A stretch of 64,000 nucleotides of DNA from Spirosoma luteum DSM 19990 (GTDB lineage Bacteria > Bacteroidota > Bacteroidia > Cytophagales > Spirosomataceae): contig NZ_KB893261.1 in assembly GCF_000374065.1 (NCBI RefSeq), forward strand, positions 27,588-91,587, written 5' to 3'. Of the stretch, positions 18,359 through 27,895 are shown one piece after another. The notes beneath the pieces are model-generated. The model was given only the letters and a program-made list of their open reading frames with translations, did not search any database and was not told the origin of the DNA. The stretch's first letter is position 1. The number at the start of each line of letters is the position of its first letter. The translations under genes and the position numbers were made by a program.

Positions 18359-19795
18359 TTAACTGGATGGAGTAGGCGTGGCGGGTTTACTAAGGCCCTG
18401 GCGGGTCATGCTGCCCCAGCCTTTTTTACCGCGCAGGTAGTCTATATTCCCCTGAATACTACTGTACACTGTGAACGGGTGGTAGAAAAACGGTTCTATC
18501 AACGCAATCACGAGCAACCGGCCTAGGTCGCGCCTGCTGCGGTACTGTAGGTACGTTTTCTGATCCACCCAGATGGCCAGACAGGACAGGCAAACGGCAT
18601 AGCTGTAGACGGTGGCTAGCAGCAGCCAGAAACTGGAACCGTTGATAATGCCCAGTATCCATAAAATGATGCTGAAAATCAATCCCAGCGATTCAATGAT
18701 GGGGGCCAGCCACTCATACAGAAACCAGAAGGGGTAGCTGATCATACCCATGACGCGGTAATCCGGGTTGAAGAATACTTTTCGGTGAAACTTCAGGCAG
18801 TCCATTAGTCCCCGGGTCCAGCGGTTTCGCTGCCGCCCCAGAATATCCCAACTCGTAGGCCCTTCGGTCCAGCACAGCGGATCGGGAATGTAGCGCACGG
18901 CATAGGATTGTTTGCGTTCCTCCATCATGCGTCGCATCCGCATAACGAGCTCCATGTCTTCGCCCACGGTTTTATGCGAGTAGCCTCCGGCCTCTACCAC
19001 GGTTTGTTTATCAAACAGTCCCAGGGCTCCTGAAATAAGCAGCAGCCCATTAATATTGGCCCAGGCCACCCGGCTCAGCAAAAAAGCCCGCATGTATTCC
19101 AGCACTTGCGCTCTGGCAATGAGGTTGCGGGGTACGTTGATCTCAATGAGCCGTCCATCACTGATAACACAGTCATTGGCCAGCCGAATAACCCCTCCGG
19201 TGGCAATCACCTTCTGATCGGTTTCTTCCAGAAACGGTTTAATCATTCGCAACAGCGCATCGCGTTCAAGCACACAGTCTACGTCAATACAGGCAAACAG
19301 TTGCCCGGCGCAGACGTTAATGCCCGCGTTGAGGGCATCGGACTTGCCGCCATTGCGCTTGTCCACCACCGTCAGGTGCGAAACGGCCTCATCCTGTGCT
19401 TTGTAAACTCCTATGATTTCCTTGCATTCCACCTGCTGCTGCACCAGAAATGACGTTTTCTCCAGCTTGTAAGCATCAATCAGGCGCTGTAGTGTTTCAT
19501 CTTTACTACCATCGTTCACGATTACTACTTCAAAATTCGGGTATTCCAGGGCCAGCAACGATTTGGCATTATCGACAATATTGAGGGCTTCGTTGTAGGC
19601 AGGGGCAATAATGGATATTTTCGGGGAGAGGGGCGAGGTTAGAATCTGGCGAAAGTCAACAAACGATGCTTCGGCAACGTGCTTTCTGATAACGCGGTAT
19701 GATGCCAGTGCCGAAACAATATAGATCAGCATGAGCAGCAGCGTATACAGCAGAAAAATATAGGACAGAATGTCGGCCCAGAAACTGAGATTCAT
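18359..19795 (-). CDS. Processive family 2 glycosyltransferase (PgaC/IcaA-like)
   Basis: A 478-residue inner-membrane GT2 enzyme. One TM helix at about 10-32 precedes the catalytic domain (APAYNE at 64-69, VNDGSKDE at 93-100, the DVD metal motif at 171-173, GED at 278-280, and QRNRW at 322-326), followed by about three C-terminal TM helices. The D, DxD, ED, QxxRW set is that of processive synthases of beta-linked polymers such as poly-N-acetylglucosamine, hyaluronan or cellulose. The start codon overlaps the stop of the HEAT gene by 4 bp (ATGA), which indicates translational coupling. The polymer is not identifiable from sequence. Confidence 0.9.
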   Translation of the reverse strand: MNLSFWADILSYIFLLYTLLLMLIYIVSALASYRVIRKHVAEASFVDFRQILTSPLSPKISIIAPAYNEALNIVDNAKSLLALEYPNFEVVIVNDGSKDETLQRLIDAYKLEKTSFLVQQQVECKEIIGVYKAQDEAVSHLTVVDKRNGGKSDALNAGINVCAGQLFACIDVDCVLERDALLRMIKPFLEETDQKVIATGGVIRLANDCVISDGRLIEINVPRNLIARAQVLEYMRAFLLSRVAWANINGLLLISGALGLFDKQTVVEAGGYSHKTVGEDMELVMRMRRMMEERKQSYAVRYIPDPLCWTEGPTSWDILGRQRNRWTRGLMDCLKFHRKVFFNPDYRVMGMISYPFWFLYEWLAPIIESLGLIFSIILWILGIINGSSFWLLLATVYSYAVCLSCLAIWVDQKTYLQYRSRRDLGRLLVIALIEPFFYHPFTVYSSIQGNIDYLRGKKGWGSMTRQGLSKPATPTPSS

Positions 19796-20895
19796 CGTAG
19801 TTTAGGGTCAAACAAATGGTCAATATAGTTTGGGTTGCTGCTTAGCTGGCCGAGCTCTATTTTCGTTAGCCCCAGTTCCTTCAACGCACTCAGGGCACTT
19901 AGCTGAACGATGGGGTCAGTATGTGCCGTGTAGGGGCCAAGGAGCCTCACAAGATCCGGGTCGCCCTGATTGCCCAGTACCCTTATGGCAGTACGAAGCC
20001 GGTCGCCGGTTGCCTGGTGCATGTAACGTATCAGGAAGGGGATGGCTTCGGGTGAGCCTAAATAGTCAAAGGCATCCAGTACCGCCATTTGCACCTTTTT
20101 GTCCGGGTGTTGAAGCAGGTTTCCCAGTTTCAGCACCTGATCAAAGCGGTTGAAGTGGCGGCAAAGGCGAACGCCAAAGAGCACCCAGCCTGCATGGGCA
20201 GAGGTTAGCCAACTCTCGAATGGAGGGAGTTGCTCGGTGTTCAGTCGCCGGAATCGTTCCAGCAGTACGATCTGCTCCCAATCGGACAGGTGGGCGCTGT
20301 TATAATCGATTTCCTGTAGCCAGGACTGATCCCCTAGGGCAACCATAGCAGTAATCAATTCGAGCCGGAGTGTACTGTTTTTTGTTTTGAGTTTGTGTTT
20401 CAGGAGGGGTAAGGCCTCCTCCATCTGAAGTTGACCAATGATTTGGGTAGCATAGGTCTGCTGGTACCAGTGTCGGCTTTTGAGGAGCTTATAACAAAGC
20501 TGGTGAAGGTCGAGGCCGGTAAGCAGCTGGCGCAGGGCAGACTGTCCCTCCTGCCGAAGTAACTTACTGGTGGCAAAAATTACGTTAAGGATAATTTTTC
20601 CGGCCCCTGGGTCTTTTTTTAACTCTTCCTGAAAGGCACTAGTCAGTTCCCGGATGGAATAATCGCCTGCCAGCCAGATAGCGATTCCGTCTTCAATTCG
20701 TGCCTGCAGGGCATCAGCCCACCATTTTCGGCGGTTACGAATCAACATCAGCCCGATTACATGAGCCACTAAAAAAACGGCCGTTAGGGTCGAAATGACG
20801 ACCAGCGTCAGTAAGAGCAACTGAAAAGGACTTAGGGAGTCTAGCCAGGTATTCTCAAGATCAACTATCCACTCAGTCTGGCTCATGCGCATCAT
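19792..20895 (-). CDS. Membrane-anchored HEAT-repeat protein
   Basis: A 367-residue protein with an N-terminal TM helix (LLLLTLVVISTLTAVFLVAHVIGLML) and an alpha-helical cytoplasmic region with HEAT-like repeats, clearest at the C-terminus ('VQMAVLDAFDYLGSPEAIPFLIRYM', 'IVQLSALSALKELG'). HEAT proteins serve as scaffolds. Lying between a single-domain response regulator (9-bp gap) and a polysaccharide synthase (4-bp overlap), it may transmit the regulator's phosphorylation state to the synthase. That is an inference from gene order. Confidence 0.8.
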   Translation of the reverse strand: MMRMSQTEWIVDLENTWLDSLSPFQLLLLTLVVISTLTAVFLVAHVIGLMLIRNRRKWWADALQARIEDGIAIWLAGDYSIRELTSAFQEELKKDPGAGKIILNVIFATSKLLRQEGQSALRQLLTGLDLHQLCYKLLKSRHWYQQTYATQIIGQLQMEEALPLLKHKLKTKNSTLRLELITAMVALGDQSWLQEIDYNSAHLSDWEQIVLLERFRRLNTEQLPPFESWLTSAHAGWVLFGVRLCRHFNRFDQVLKLGNLLQHPDKKVQMAVLDAFDYLGSPEAIPFLIRYMHQATGDRLRTAIRVLGNQGDPDLVRLLGPYTAHTDPIVQLSALSALKELGLTKIELGQLSSNPNYIDHLFDPKLR

Positions 20896-20904
20896 TATGG
20901 GCGG

Positions 20905-21294
20905 CTAGCGGCTTTTCAGGTGCTTCCGGACGCGGCTGACTAACTCGTTGGGGCTGAAGGGCTTCAGGGCGAAATCGTCGGCACCAAGACTAAATGCTTT
21001 CAAGACCGTTTGCTCCTGACCGGATGCCGAAAGGACAAGGACCGGAATGCGGCTGCTGAGTGATTTTTTTACGTACTCCAGCACTTCTAATCCACTGTGA
21101 TAAGGCATCATCAAATCGGTAATGACCAGGTCAGGCGTCGTGGTCCGAAGAAATTCCAGTGCCTGTTTACCGTCACTGGCAGCCAGTATCGTGAAGCCTT
21201 CTTTCTGCAATCGATAAGACAACATTTTCAGTACGAGTGCTTCGTCTTCAGCGATTAAAATAGTGTACGTTTTACTAGTTGGCTCACCTTCCAT
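20905..21294 (-). CDS. Single-domain response regulator
   Basis: A 129-residue CheY-like receiver with all key residues: acidic D17, phospho-acceptor D60 (VITDLMMP), the Ser of 'VLSASG' and K111 (LKPF). It has no output domain, so it must act by protein contact. It is first in the operon with the HEAT protein and the GT2 synthase and is probably the input for that module. The kinases on either side (10441-13584 and 21392-23977) are candidate donors. The 97-bp upstream gap is very AT rich, as expected for a promoter. Confidence 0.93.
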   Translation of the reverse strand: MEGEPTSKTYTILIAEDEALVLKMLSYRLQKEGFTILAASDGKQALEFLRTTTPDLVITDLMMPYHSGLEVLEYVKKSLSSRIPVLVLSASGQEQTVLKAFSLGADDFALKPFSPNELVSRVRKHLKSR

Positions 21295-21391
21295 GGAATA
21301 AAGTTAACTATAACTATATTTACTATGGCTATTGGGTATAGTAAATATTAATTATATGGTGGTATATAATATTTATGGACACATACACCTA

Positions 21392-23977
21392 TTAGGTAAT
21401 GATGTCTGACTCCAATTTGTGTTCCAGTATACGGAGACAGTTGTTAATGTCCTGGAACAAACCTGCTAACCGGGCCGCTAAAGTAAGGTTAAATTCCTGG
21501 CCTTCGCTTTCCATTTCTTTCAGGCGCACTGCCAGGCTCAGCATAGCCAGTGAGTTGAGCGAAGAACGGAATTTATGGGCGGTCTGATTAAAAGCAGTAC
21601 GGTCCTGTGCCTCAATTGCTTCGAATAATGCCCGTCGATACTGCGGTAAATCCCGGGTAAACAATGAAAGTAAGTCGGCAAGTAATTCATTATCTCCGTC
21701 TGTAACCTCATTCAGGTAAGCCCAGTCAATGAGTTCTTTCTCCGTGTTTGCTGTATGGCTATCCGGACTGGCAGCGGCAGGAAGTTTAAATCCCGGCGCA
21801 AATAAAGCCAGAATTTCGTCGATTTGTTCCATACGCACGGGTTTAGCCAGGTATGCATTCATGCCGGTAGCCAGGCAACGCTCACGTTCGCCCGGCATGG
21901 TATAGGCCGTCATGGCAATGATAGGTGTGGTAAGGGCAAGGTCCTGCCGAATAACTTGTGTGGCGGTGTAACCGTCCATTTCCGGCATCTGAATATCCAT
22001 TAGAATCAGGTCGAACGTCCTGTGTGCCAGCATGGCTACGGCTTCGAGGCCGTTATTGGCTATCACTGGCTTGAGTTGATAGCGCATCATAAAGCCCTCC
22101 ATGACTTTCTGATTCATTTCATTGTCTTCAACGACCAGTACATCAATGGTTGACCGGCTGGTGGTGGAATCGAGTGGCGGAACCGGCAGGGGCGGGGGCG
22201 CTAAAGCTGGTGCTGGCGCCACTGTCTGGGGTATAACAAACGGTATCCGGATGGTGAAGGTAGTGCCCTGACCCAAACTGCTTTTTACATCGATTATACC
22301 ATTCATCAGGCTAACCAGACTCTGGGCTATATTGATGCCTAAACCTGTACCTGCCGACCGGAACAAATCATCCGAGAAAACGCGGCTAAACCGGTTAAAA
22401 ATATGGTCCTGATTCTCGTCGTCCATACCAACTCCTGAGTCCTCGATACAGAACACCACGGTTGTTTGCTCAGGCTGGCTGGACGGTTCTGGATATACAC
22501 TTAGTTTGATAAATCCTTCTTTGGTAAATTTAACGGCATTGGCGCCGATATTCAACAGGATTTGGGTAAGCCTTAAGGGGTCGGCCAGCAAAACCGGGGG
22601 AACAGCCGGGTCTATCTGTACTTCGTACCGAAGGCCTTTTTCGCCTGCTTTGGCTGACAGGTGGGTTTCTATAGTCTGTATGAGTTCATACGTAGCAGTT
22701 GGTACGGGCTCCAGCACCAACTGCCCCGACTCGATTCTGGATATATCCAGTAACTCATTAATCAGGGCCAACAGGTTATTTCCCGATAGCTTTATGCCAT
22801 TGAGGTACTCCTGCTCATCGGGAGCCATTCGTTTTTGGCGGAGGAGTTCTGTAAAGCCCAATATGGCGTTAAGGGGCGTTCGGATATCATGGCTGATGTT
22901 AGCCAGGAAAATTTCCCGTTCCTGCAACGATTGTTCTGCAATGGTACGGGCCTGCTGTAGTTCCTGCTCTTTCTGATTCGCTTCGGTAATATCACGAAAG
23001 ATGGAAATAGCCCCGATAAGCTGGTCCTCCCGGTCGTAAAGAGGGCGGGCTTGTGACGTTATTACCCGGGAGCCGCTTTCCGTTTCCAGCAGCATATTGT
23101 CCGTTGAAATAATCTCGCCCTTCAGGGCCCGGCTTAGTGGAATATCGTCCGGCTGAAACGGTTCTCTCGAATCGGCGTAGGCCAGGCGAAACCGCCTGGC
23201 GAGGTCAGACAGGTACAGGTTTGATTCAGTTGGGAGAATAGTCAGCATTTGCTGAGCTGCCTGATTGGTATAAACAAGTTGTTTGTCCGTGTTCAGCACA
23301 ATAACGCCTTCCGGAATGGCCTCCAGGTACTGAGTAAGCTCTTTCTGACGGTCAATTACCTGTTTGGTGAGCCGCTCCCGGCGTAGCGTGTAGCGGTAAA
23401 AAACGATTAACAGCGCCGTGGCAAGCAGTAATAGCACACTGTCAACAATGGTGTTGAGGGTCCGCATGACCGCAATGTGACCGCTAATCTGCTTCTGACT
23501 ACCCAGCAGGTTGTCGCTCAGTGCCAGCCGAAATGTTCGCAGCATCCGTACTAATTGCTGAATTTTTTGGCTGGCATTATCGGAGTTTCGGATTATATCG
23601 GCCTGGAGTACAACGTCAGCCTCAGCCTTCAACTGACGGGCTAACGGATTGAATTCGGGGGTGTCCTGCGTCAGCGTAACCAGCGAGTCGAGCAGTGGTC
23701 GTATGGCCGCTTTCGTACGGGCAGACTGGTTTGCCCGCAATATAGCCTGGGCGGTTGGATCGGGTAACTGGGCGTGCAGCGGATAGCCAAGTTCTATCGT
23801 TAATTCGATGGTATTGTTCAGAACGGCAATTGTCTGAATGACAGACTGACTACCTCTGCTTACGTTACTAAAAGTAGTGGCTTCGTAATAATGGCGAATG
23901 GTCAACAGGATGATGGCTATGCCAAAACCGGTAAACAGCGCAATGCGGACGGTCTGATTCCGGATGGTTAGTTTCAT
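21392..23977 (-). CDS. PAS hybrid histidine kinase with receiver and Hpt domains
   Basis: An 861-residue membrane kinase. It has a TM helix at about 12-30, a helical periplasmic sensor similar to CHASE3, a second TM near 175-197, and a PAS domain at about 215-335 ('LEAIPEGVIVLNTDKQLVYTN'). HisKA (FLANISHDIRTPLN), HATPase_c, a proline-rich linker, a receiver (LILMDIQMPEMDG) and a C-terminal Hpt domain with the phospho-His in AHKFRSS follow. It can therefore run a complete His-Asp-His relay to a separate response regulator. The stand-alone regulator at 20905-21294, less than 100 bp away on the same strand, is the obvious candidate target. Confidence 0.93.
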   Translation of the reverse strand: MKLTIRNQTVRIALFTGFGIAIILLTIRHYYEATTFSNVSRGSQSVIQTIAVLNNTIELTIELGYPLHAQLPDPTAQAILRANQSARTKAAIRPLLDSLVTLTQDTPEFNPLARQLKAEADVVLQADIIRNSDNASQKIQQLVRMLRTFRLALSDNLLGSQKQISGHIAVMRTLNTIVDSVLLLLATALLIVFYRYTLRRERLTKQVIDRQKELTQYLEAIPEGVIVLNTDKQLVYTNQAAQQMLTILPTESNLYLSDLARRFRLAYADSREPFQPDDIPLSRALKGEIISTDNMLLETESGSRVITSQARPLYDREDQLIGAISIFRDITEANQKEQELQQARTIAEQSLQEREIFLANISHDIRTPLNAILGFTELLRQKRMAPDEQEYLNGIKLSGNNLLALINELLDISRIESGQLVLEPVPTATYELIQTIETHLSAKAGEKGLRYEVQIDPAVPPVLLADPLRLTQILLNIGANAVKFTKEGFIKLSVYPEPSSQPEQTTVVFCIEDSGVGMDDENQDHIFNRFSRVFSDDLFRSAGTGLGINIAQSLVSLMNGIIDVKSSLGQGTTFTIRIPFVIPQTVAPAPALAPPPLPVPPLDSTTSRSTIDVLVVEDNEMNQKVMEGFMMRYQLKPVIANNGLEAVAMLAHRTFDLILMDIQMPEMDGYTATQVIRQDLALTTPIIAMTAYTMPGERERCLATGMNAYLAKPVRMEQIDEILALFAPGFKLPAAASPDSHTANTEKELIDWAYLNEVTDGDNELLADLLSLFTRDLPQYRRALFEAIEAQDRTAFNQTAHKFRSSLNSLAMLSLAVRLKEMESEGQEFNLTLAARLAGLFQDINNCLRILEHKLESDIIT

Positions 23978-24281
23978 CAGCTAAATAATCGCCAAAGGCA
24001 GGGATTGGTATAACGTTTGTTCCTTTTTGTTACTTTTCAAGTCAGAACAAACCAGTTAGTCTGCCTGTATGTAGCTTGTATAATCGATATAAAGCTACCA
24101 ATCATTATTGAGGGTAAAAAGTTAACCTCGTAACCTATGAGGAGTGCTTATCCATTTGATGAATTTCCTGGCCAACTACCGGAGTACCCTGCTGGCAAAT
24201 TGAATACCTATTGGTATGGGGGGAAAACAAGTTTACTTTACTGAACATTTACTAACTGAGCACTTTACTTTCTTAAATCCA
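23978..24281. other. Divergent intergenic region, no gene seen
   Basis: This 304-bp gap separates the minus-strand hybrid kinase and the plus-strand GAF gene. It is AT rich and presumably holds both promoters. I found no complete TAnnTTTG/TTTG pair and no supported small gene. Confidence 0.5.
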
Positions 24282-25010
24282 ATGAAATCTGCTCCGGCAC
24301 CGGCCGACGAATCAGCCCGACTTGAAGCCCTTACGGGGTACAATCTACTGGATTCATCCCCTGAAGATATCTACGACGATGTAACTCAACTCGCTTCCGA
24401 AATTTGCCGTACGCCAATTTCACTGATCAGCTTAGTGGACGAGAACCGACAGTGGTTTAAGTCCAAACAAAGACTCGCGTCGGATGAGACTAAACGGGAG
24501 TACTCATTTTGTGCGCATGCCATTCTGAATCCCAGCGAGATTCTTATTGTTCCTGATGCCCGGGAGGATGAACGGTTTTCAGATAATCCATTAACTACCG
24601 GGCAGCCCCGGGTTGTTTTCTACGCCGGTGTGCCCTTAGTTAATCCTGAAGGGTATCCATTGGGAACGTTGTGCGTAATCGATAACCGCCCGCGTACCCT
24701 AACGGAGAACCAGTTACTATCGTTGCGGGCCCTGGCCCGGTTAGTGAATACCCATTTCGAATTAAGAAAGACTAAAAGAGAGCTGGAAGATACACAGGCC
24801 AGATTGACAGTAGCTGATTCAGCCGCGTCTGCGTCAACAGAACGGCTGGTCAGAAGGCTGCAACCCATGGCAGAAGTAATACAGGATAACGTAGAACGGC
24901 TGGTTAATCAAGCTCCCCGTCCCGATCAGATGGATACCCTTACTGCCTTACAGCGAGCAGGAACGGCATTGAACGAGGCTCTCACAGACATTGGCTTAGA
25001 TAGACCGTAA
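24282..25010 (+). CDS. GAF-domain protein
   Basis: A 242-residue cytoplasmic protein. The ATG at 24282 is preferred over one at 24216 because family members begin close to the 'ARLEALTGYNLLDSSPEDIYDDVTQLA' helix. Residues of about 20-160 form a GAF domain ('ICRTPISLISLVDENRQWFKSK', 'FCAHAILNP', 'GTLCVID'). The C-terminal 80 residues are helical and may form a degenerate dimerisation domain. No kinase or cyclase output is present, so it is likely a sensor or partner for one of the neighbouring kinases. The ligand is unknown. Confidence 0.87.
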   Translation: MKSAPAPADESARLEALTGYNLLDSSPEDIYDDVTQLASEICRTPISLISLVDENRQWFKSKQRLASDETKREYSFCAHAILNPSEILIVPDAREDERFSDNPLTTGQPRVVFYAGVPLVNPEGYPLGTLCVIDNRPRTLTENQLLSLRALARLVNTHFELRKTKRELEDTQARLTVADSAASASTERLVRRLQPMAEVIQDNVERLVNQAPRPDQMDTLTALQRAGTALNEALTDIGLDRP

Positions 25011-25129
25011 GATAAATTTAAAAGAAAGTTTCTTTATTATTTGATTGAAGAGCTGTGCGTAACGGTTTAGTATATTAATATTTATGGCTTTAAAAGTAAA
25101 GTTACATAATAACGTTAATTTGGTTGGTC

Positions 25130-26068
25130 ATGAAATACTCTTTACCTGGTACGCTGCTTTTATCACTCGTCATGCTGGTAAGCTGTCAATTAGATACAAT
25201 TGATCCCGTGGCACCTCGTTCTGCCGAATCGGCCCGTAAAGCAGTTGTGGCGCCACCCGCCTACCGGGGTATTTATGTGGATGGGTTCAACGCTATCCTT
25301 GGCAACACCGTTCTGGAAGATTCCTTGCTCAACTGGTGCGTGAGCAACAACGTGAACGCCCTTAGTTTATACGACCTTAACACGGTAATGGGGAATGAAC
25401 GGTATACAGATTTGGCCCTGTTCATGCAGAAAGCACGAGTCACATACGGTGTTAATCAGGTGGCCGCTGTGCGGGGAACGGCGGCTAATTTTCAGCAGAA
25501 CGCCAGTTATGATGCATCCAGAACCAACCTGAACGAGCGGTTTACGACCTATAATCTGGAAAATGAATGGTGGAACAATGGGCCTGCCTGCGATTTTAAC
25601 TGCTATACGTCTATCCTGCAAACCATGAGTAATAAGGCGAGAGCTGCCTCGCCCCAGATAACGACCGAAGCGTATATAGGGTGGTTTCAGAACCCTACGG
25701 GGCAGGACCTACAACAGGCCAAAACGCTGGTGCGCTGGCTGGACCGCATTCTGGTCCACGACTACCGGCCCAACCCCCAGTTTGGTTATATGCAGAGCCG
25801 CCTGTCCACGATTGGCAAAGCTGCCCAAAGCCAGAACCGGGTAATGGATATCATTGTACTATTTAGTGCCGAACCCGAATTTATGCAGGATTACTATAGT
25901 GTCAGCGGCCAGAACCACTCCTTTGACGAAGCCTACACCGACATCATGAATCAGTTCAATGCCGCTACTTTTACGGGTAAAAGCAATGTGCGTCTGATTG
26001 GCTATCAGGTGTTTGCCTATTCTTTCGCCAAACAGGCCAGGCCCACTTATATTTCCCTTTATCAATAA
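25130..26068 (+). CDS. Exported lipoprotein of unknown function, possibly TIM-barrel-like
   Basis: A 312-residue protein starting at the ATG at 25130. The leader ends in VMLVSC, so Cys lipidation is likely. The mature part begins with a low-complexity stretch and then 'YRGIYVDGFNAILGN', 'NNVNALSLYDL' and 'ITTEAYIGWFQNP', an alternating strand/helix order that resembles glycoside hydrolase-like TIM barrels, although I cannot assign a family or catalytic pair. It lies about 330 bp upstream of the OMP gene that leads into the T6SS set and is followed by a hairpin, so a link to secretion is only positional. Confidence 0.75.
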   Translation: MKYSLPGTLLLSLVMLVSCQLDTIDPVAPRSAESARKAVVAPPAYRGIYVDGFNAILGNTVLEDSLLNWCVSNNVNALSLYDLNTVMGNERYTDLALFMQKARVTYGVNQVAAVRGTAANFQQNASYDASRTNLNERFTTYNLENEWWNNGPACDFNCYTSILQTMSNKARAASPQITTEAYIGWFQNPTGQDLQQAKTLVRWLDRILVHDYRPNPQFGYMQSRLSTIGKAAQSQNRVMDIIVLFSAEPEFMQDYYSVSGQNHSFDEAYTDIMNQFNAATFTGKSNVRLIGYQVFAYSFAKQARPTYISLYQ

Positions 26069-26122
26069 AGTGTGATTGGTTGTAGTGAAACCTGATTGAT
26101 ATACCAGTCGTGTATTGTACAC

Positions 26123-26172
26123 GAATTACCCCCGATTCCGTCAGTAATTACTGTCTGGATCGGGGGTAATTC
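26123..26172 (+). terminator. Hairpin after the lipoprotein gene
   Basis: A 14-bp perfect inverted repeat (GAATTACCCCCGAT / ATCGGGGGTAATTC) encloses a second short palindrome, CAGTAATTACTG. It sits in the otherwise empty 327-bp gap 26069-26395, where I see no gene. The rest of that gap probably holds the promoter for the OMP and T6SS operon. Confidence 0.65.
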
Positions 26173-26395
26173 ATTTGCCCAGCTATAAGCCCGGGTAGGT
26201 AACACGATTTTTAACCCTGGACTATTGATGAACGTTTATTGATTTAGGCGTAAAAACCGGATTTTTGCCTGTTGATAAGCGTATTTATACGCTTTGATGC
26301 TGTTTTGGCAAGGGTTTACTTTGTCCTGTCTTCACCTAGCAAGTTTATGTATAACTGCCTGGGTGTCAACTGGAATAGGATAAACAACTACCCCC

Positions 26396-27304
26396 ATGAT
26401 GACGCATCACCACCTCACCCCATTTTTATGCCTGGCTGCTGGTTTTTCGGCAGCACAGGCACAGCCAACCGTCGCCCTAAACACAACACGGCACACTACC
26501 GAGTCGGTAACATCCGGAATTTCCCCGCGCAAAACACTGGCCGGGGAGTCGCCGGTTTACGTTAAAATCTATGGTTTCTATGGCTTATTGACTCCAGGAT
26601 CGCAGGTAGAATCCAGTTCCTCATCAATCTCAACGGGCACCACTACATCGTCCTTCAAAACAAACAGCAAAGGCCTGGGAGCGGGGCCACGGGCGGGTAT
26701 CGGTATCGGTGCAATCGTGAGTGAGTTTATCAATCTTGGAATCGATGCCGAAATGATGTTGGGAGCGGACCTGAAGACTGATAACACTTATGTTGGAAGT
26801 AATTATAAGTATACCAGTACGAATAAAACCACTTTCCGGGTCTTATCCATTATACCCAATATTACGTTTAAGGCACTGTCACGTCCTTCGTATTATATTT
26901 ATAATCGATTGGGTCTCGTTGGAGGGATCGTCCTCGATTATAAAACGGTTCAAACGAGTCTCAACGTACCCACAACGGGAGCGAGTACCACTGGCGAATA
27001 TACGGCAGACTTTAAAAAAACGACCATTGCCTTCGGCTACCAGGCTGCTTTGGGTGTTCAGTTCAGAATAAGCCAGAGTTTACGGGGTTTTGCTGAAGTA
27101 GTTGCTTACAATCAGTCATTCCAGCCGAAAGAAATCCAGAATAGTAGCGTCAGTACTAAAAGTGGGGTAGCAACCAAAAGTAATACTATTACCCAATACA
27201 AGGACGAAGGTATCTATTCCAGTAGTCCACCCTATCAGGCACCAAGTTATAATATAGCGATGAACAGTGTGGGCGTGAGTGCGGGGATCCTGTTCCGGTT
27301 TTAA
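26396..27304 (+). CDS. Outer-membrane beta-barrel protein at head of T6SS operon
   Basis: A 302-residue protein with a signal peptide (cleavage after AAQA) and a porin-like beta-barrel: alternating strands such as 'LGAGPRAGIGIGAIV' and 'LSIIPNITFKAL', and a C-terminal 'GVSAGILFRF' ending in Phe. It ends 13 bp before tssE and is on the same strand, so co-transcription with the secretion genes is likely. Barrel proteins are not a standard part of the T6SS-iii core, so its role could be in anchoring or may be unrelated. Its start could be at the first or second ATG of the MM pair. Confidence 0.8.
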   Translation: MMTHHHLTPFLCLAAGFSAAQAQPTVALNTTRHTTESVTSGISPRKTLAGESPVYVKIYGFYGLLTPGSQVESSSSSISTGTTTSSFKTNSKGLGAGPRAGIGIGAIVSEFINLGIDAEMMLGADLKTDNTYVGSNYKYTSTNKTTFRVLSIIPNITFKALSRPSYYIYNRLGLVGGIVLDYKTVQTSLNVPTTGASTTGEYTADFKKTTIAFGYQAALGVQFRISQSLRGFAEVVAYNQSFQPKEIQNSSVSTKSGVATKSNTITQYKDEGIYSSSPPYQAPSYNIAMNSVGVSAGILFRF

Positions 27305-27317
27305 CGACTATTCCGCT

Positions 27318-27749
27318 ATGCCACAGCCTTACTATACTCTGCCACTACGCCTGGATGAGGTAATACAGCACAAGCCGCACCCTACCTGCTCGACACCCCA
27401 GTCGATAGCTCAGAATCTGTACCTGATGTTGACGACGCACTTTAGCGAGTCTCGATTCGATGAAACATTTGGCTGTAGTTTGTGGGACGAAGACTTTGCC
27501 AATCAGTCAAACAGTCGATGGAAGGAAGATATTCGTCAGTCCATAGAAGCATCGGTCCTCGACCACGAAAAAAGGCTGACACAGGTCCGTATTCGCGTTG
27601 ATATCATGGATCAGGAAATTCAACTCAGCCGAACGAATCGTCGGGTCAAACGGCGGCTTAGTGTCTGGATCGACGGAGTTCTAACGCGAACGAACGAGCC
27701 GTTTTCGTTTCAGCGCAGTCTGTTTCTGGCTCCACTTTCAACAGAGTAA
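27318..27749 (+). CDS. tssE: T6SS baseplate subunit TssE (gp25-like)
   Basis: A 143-residue protein of the GPW/gp25 family, which forms part of the contractile-tail baseplate and starts sheath polymerisation. Diagnostic elements are 'IAQNLYLMLTTHFSESRFDETFGCSLWDEDF' and the downstream 'IEASVLDHEKRLTQVRI', matching the phage T4 gp25 wedge fold. The ATG at 27318 is chosen because it follows the OMP stop and gives normal family length. It is the first structural T6SS gene, followed 146 bp later by tssF. Confidence 0.88.
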   Translation: MPQPYYTLPLRLDEVIQHKPHPTCSTPQSIAQNLYLMLTTHFSESRFDETFGCSLWDEDFANQSNSRWKEDIRQSIEASVLDHEKRLTQVRIRVDIMDQEIQLSRTNRRVKRRLSVWIDGVLTRTNEPFSFQRSLFLAPLSTE

Positions 27750-27895
27750 GTTTCATTTTTATAGCCAATAGGTTAGGGTGGTGGGAAGAGACTCCCCTTC
27801 GCTTTAAACTACTATGGTGCCGGGTAGTAAGGCCAGTTCGGGCAACCAGTCAGGCGATCTGGCACAAACAATAAACCGCAAACAACAAACCACCT

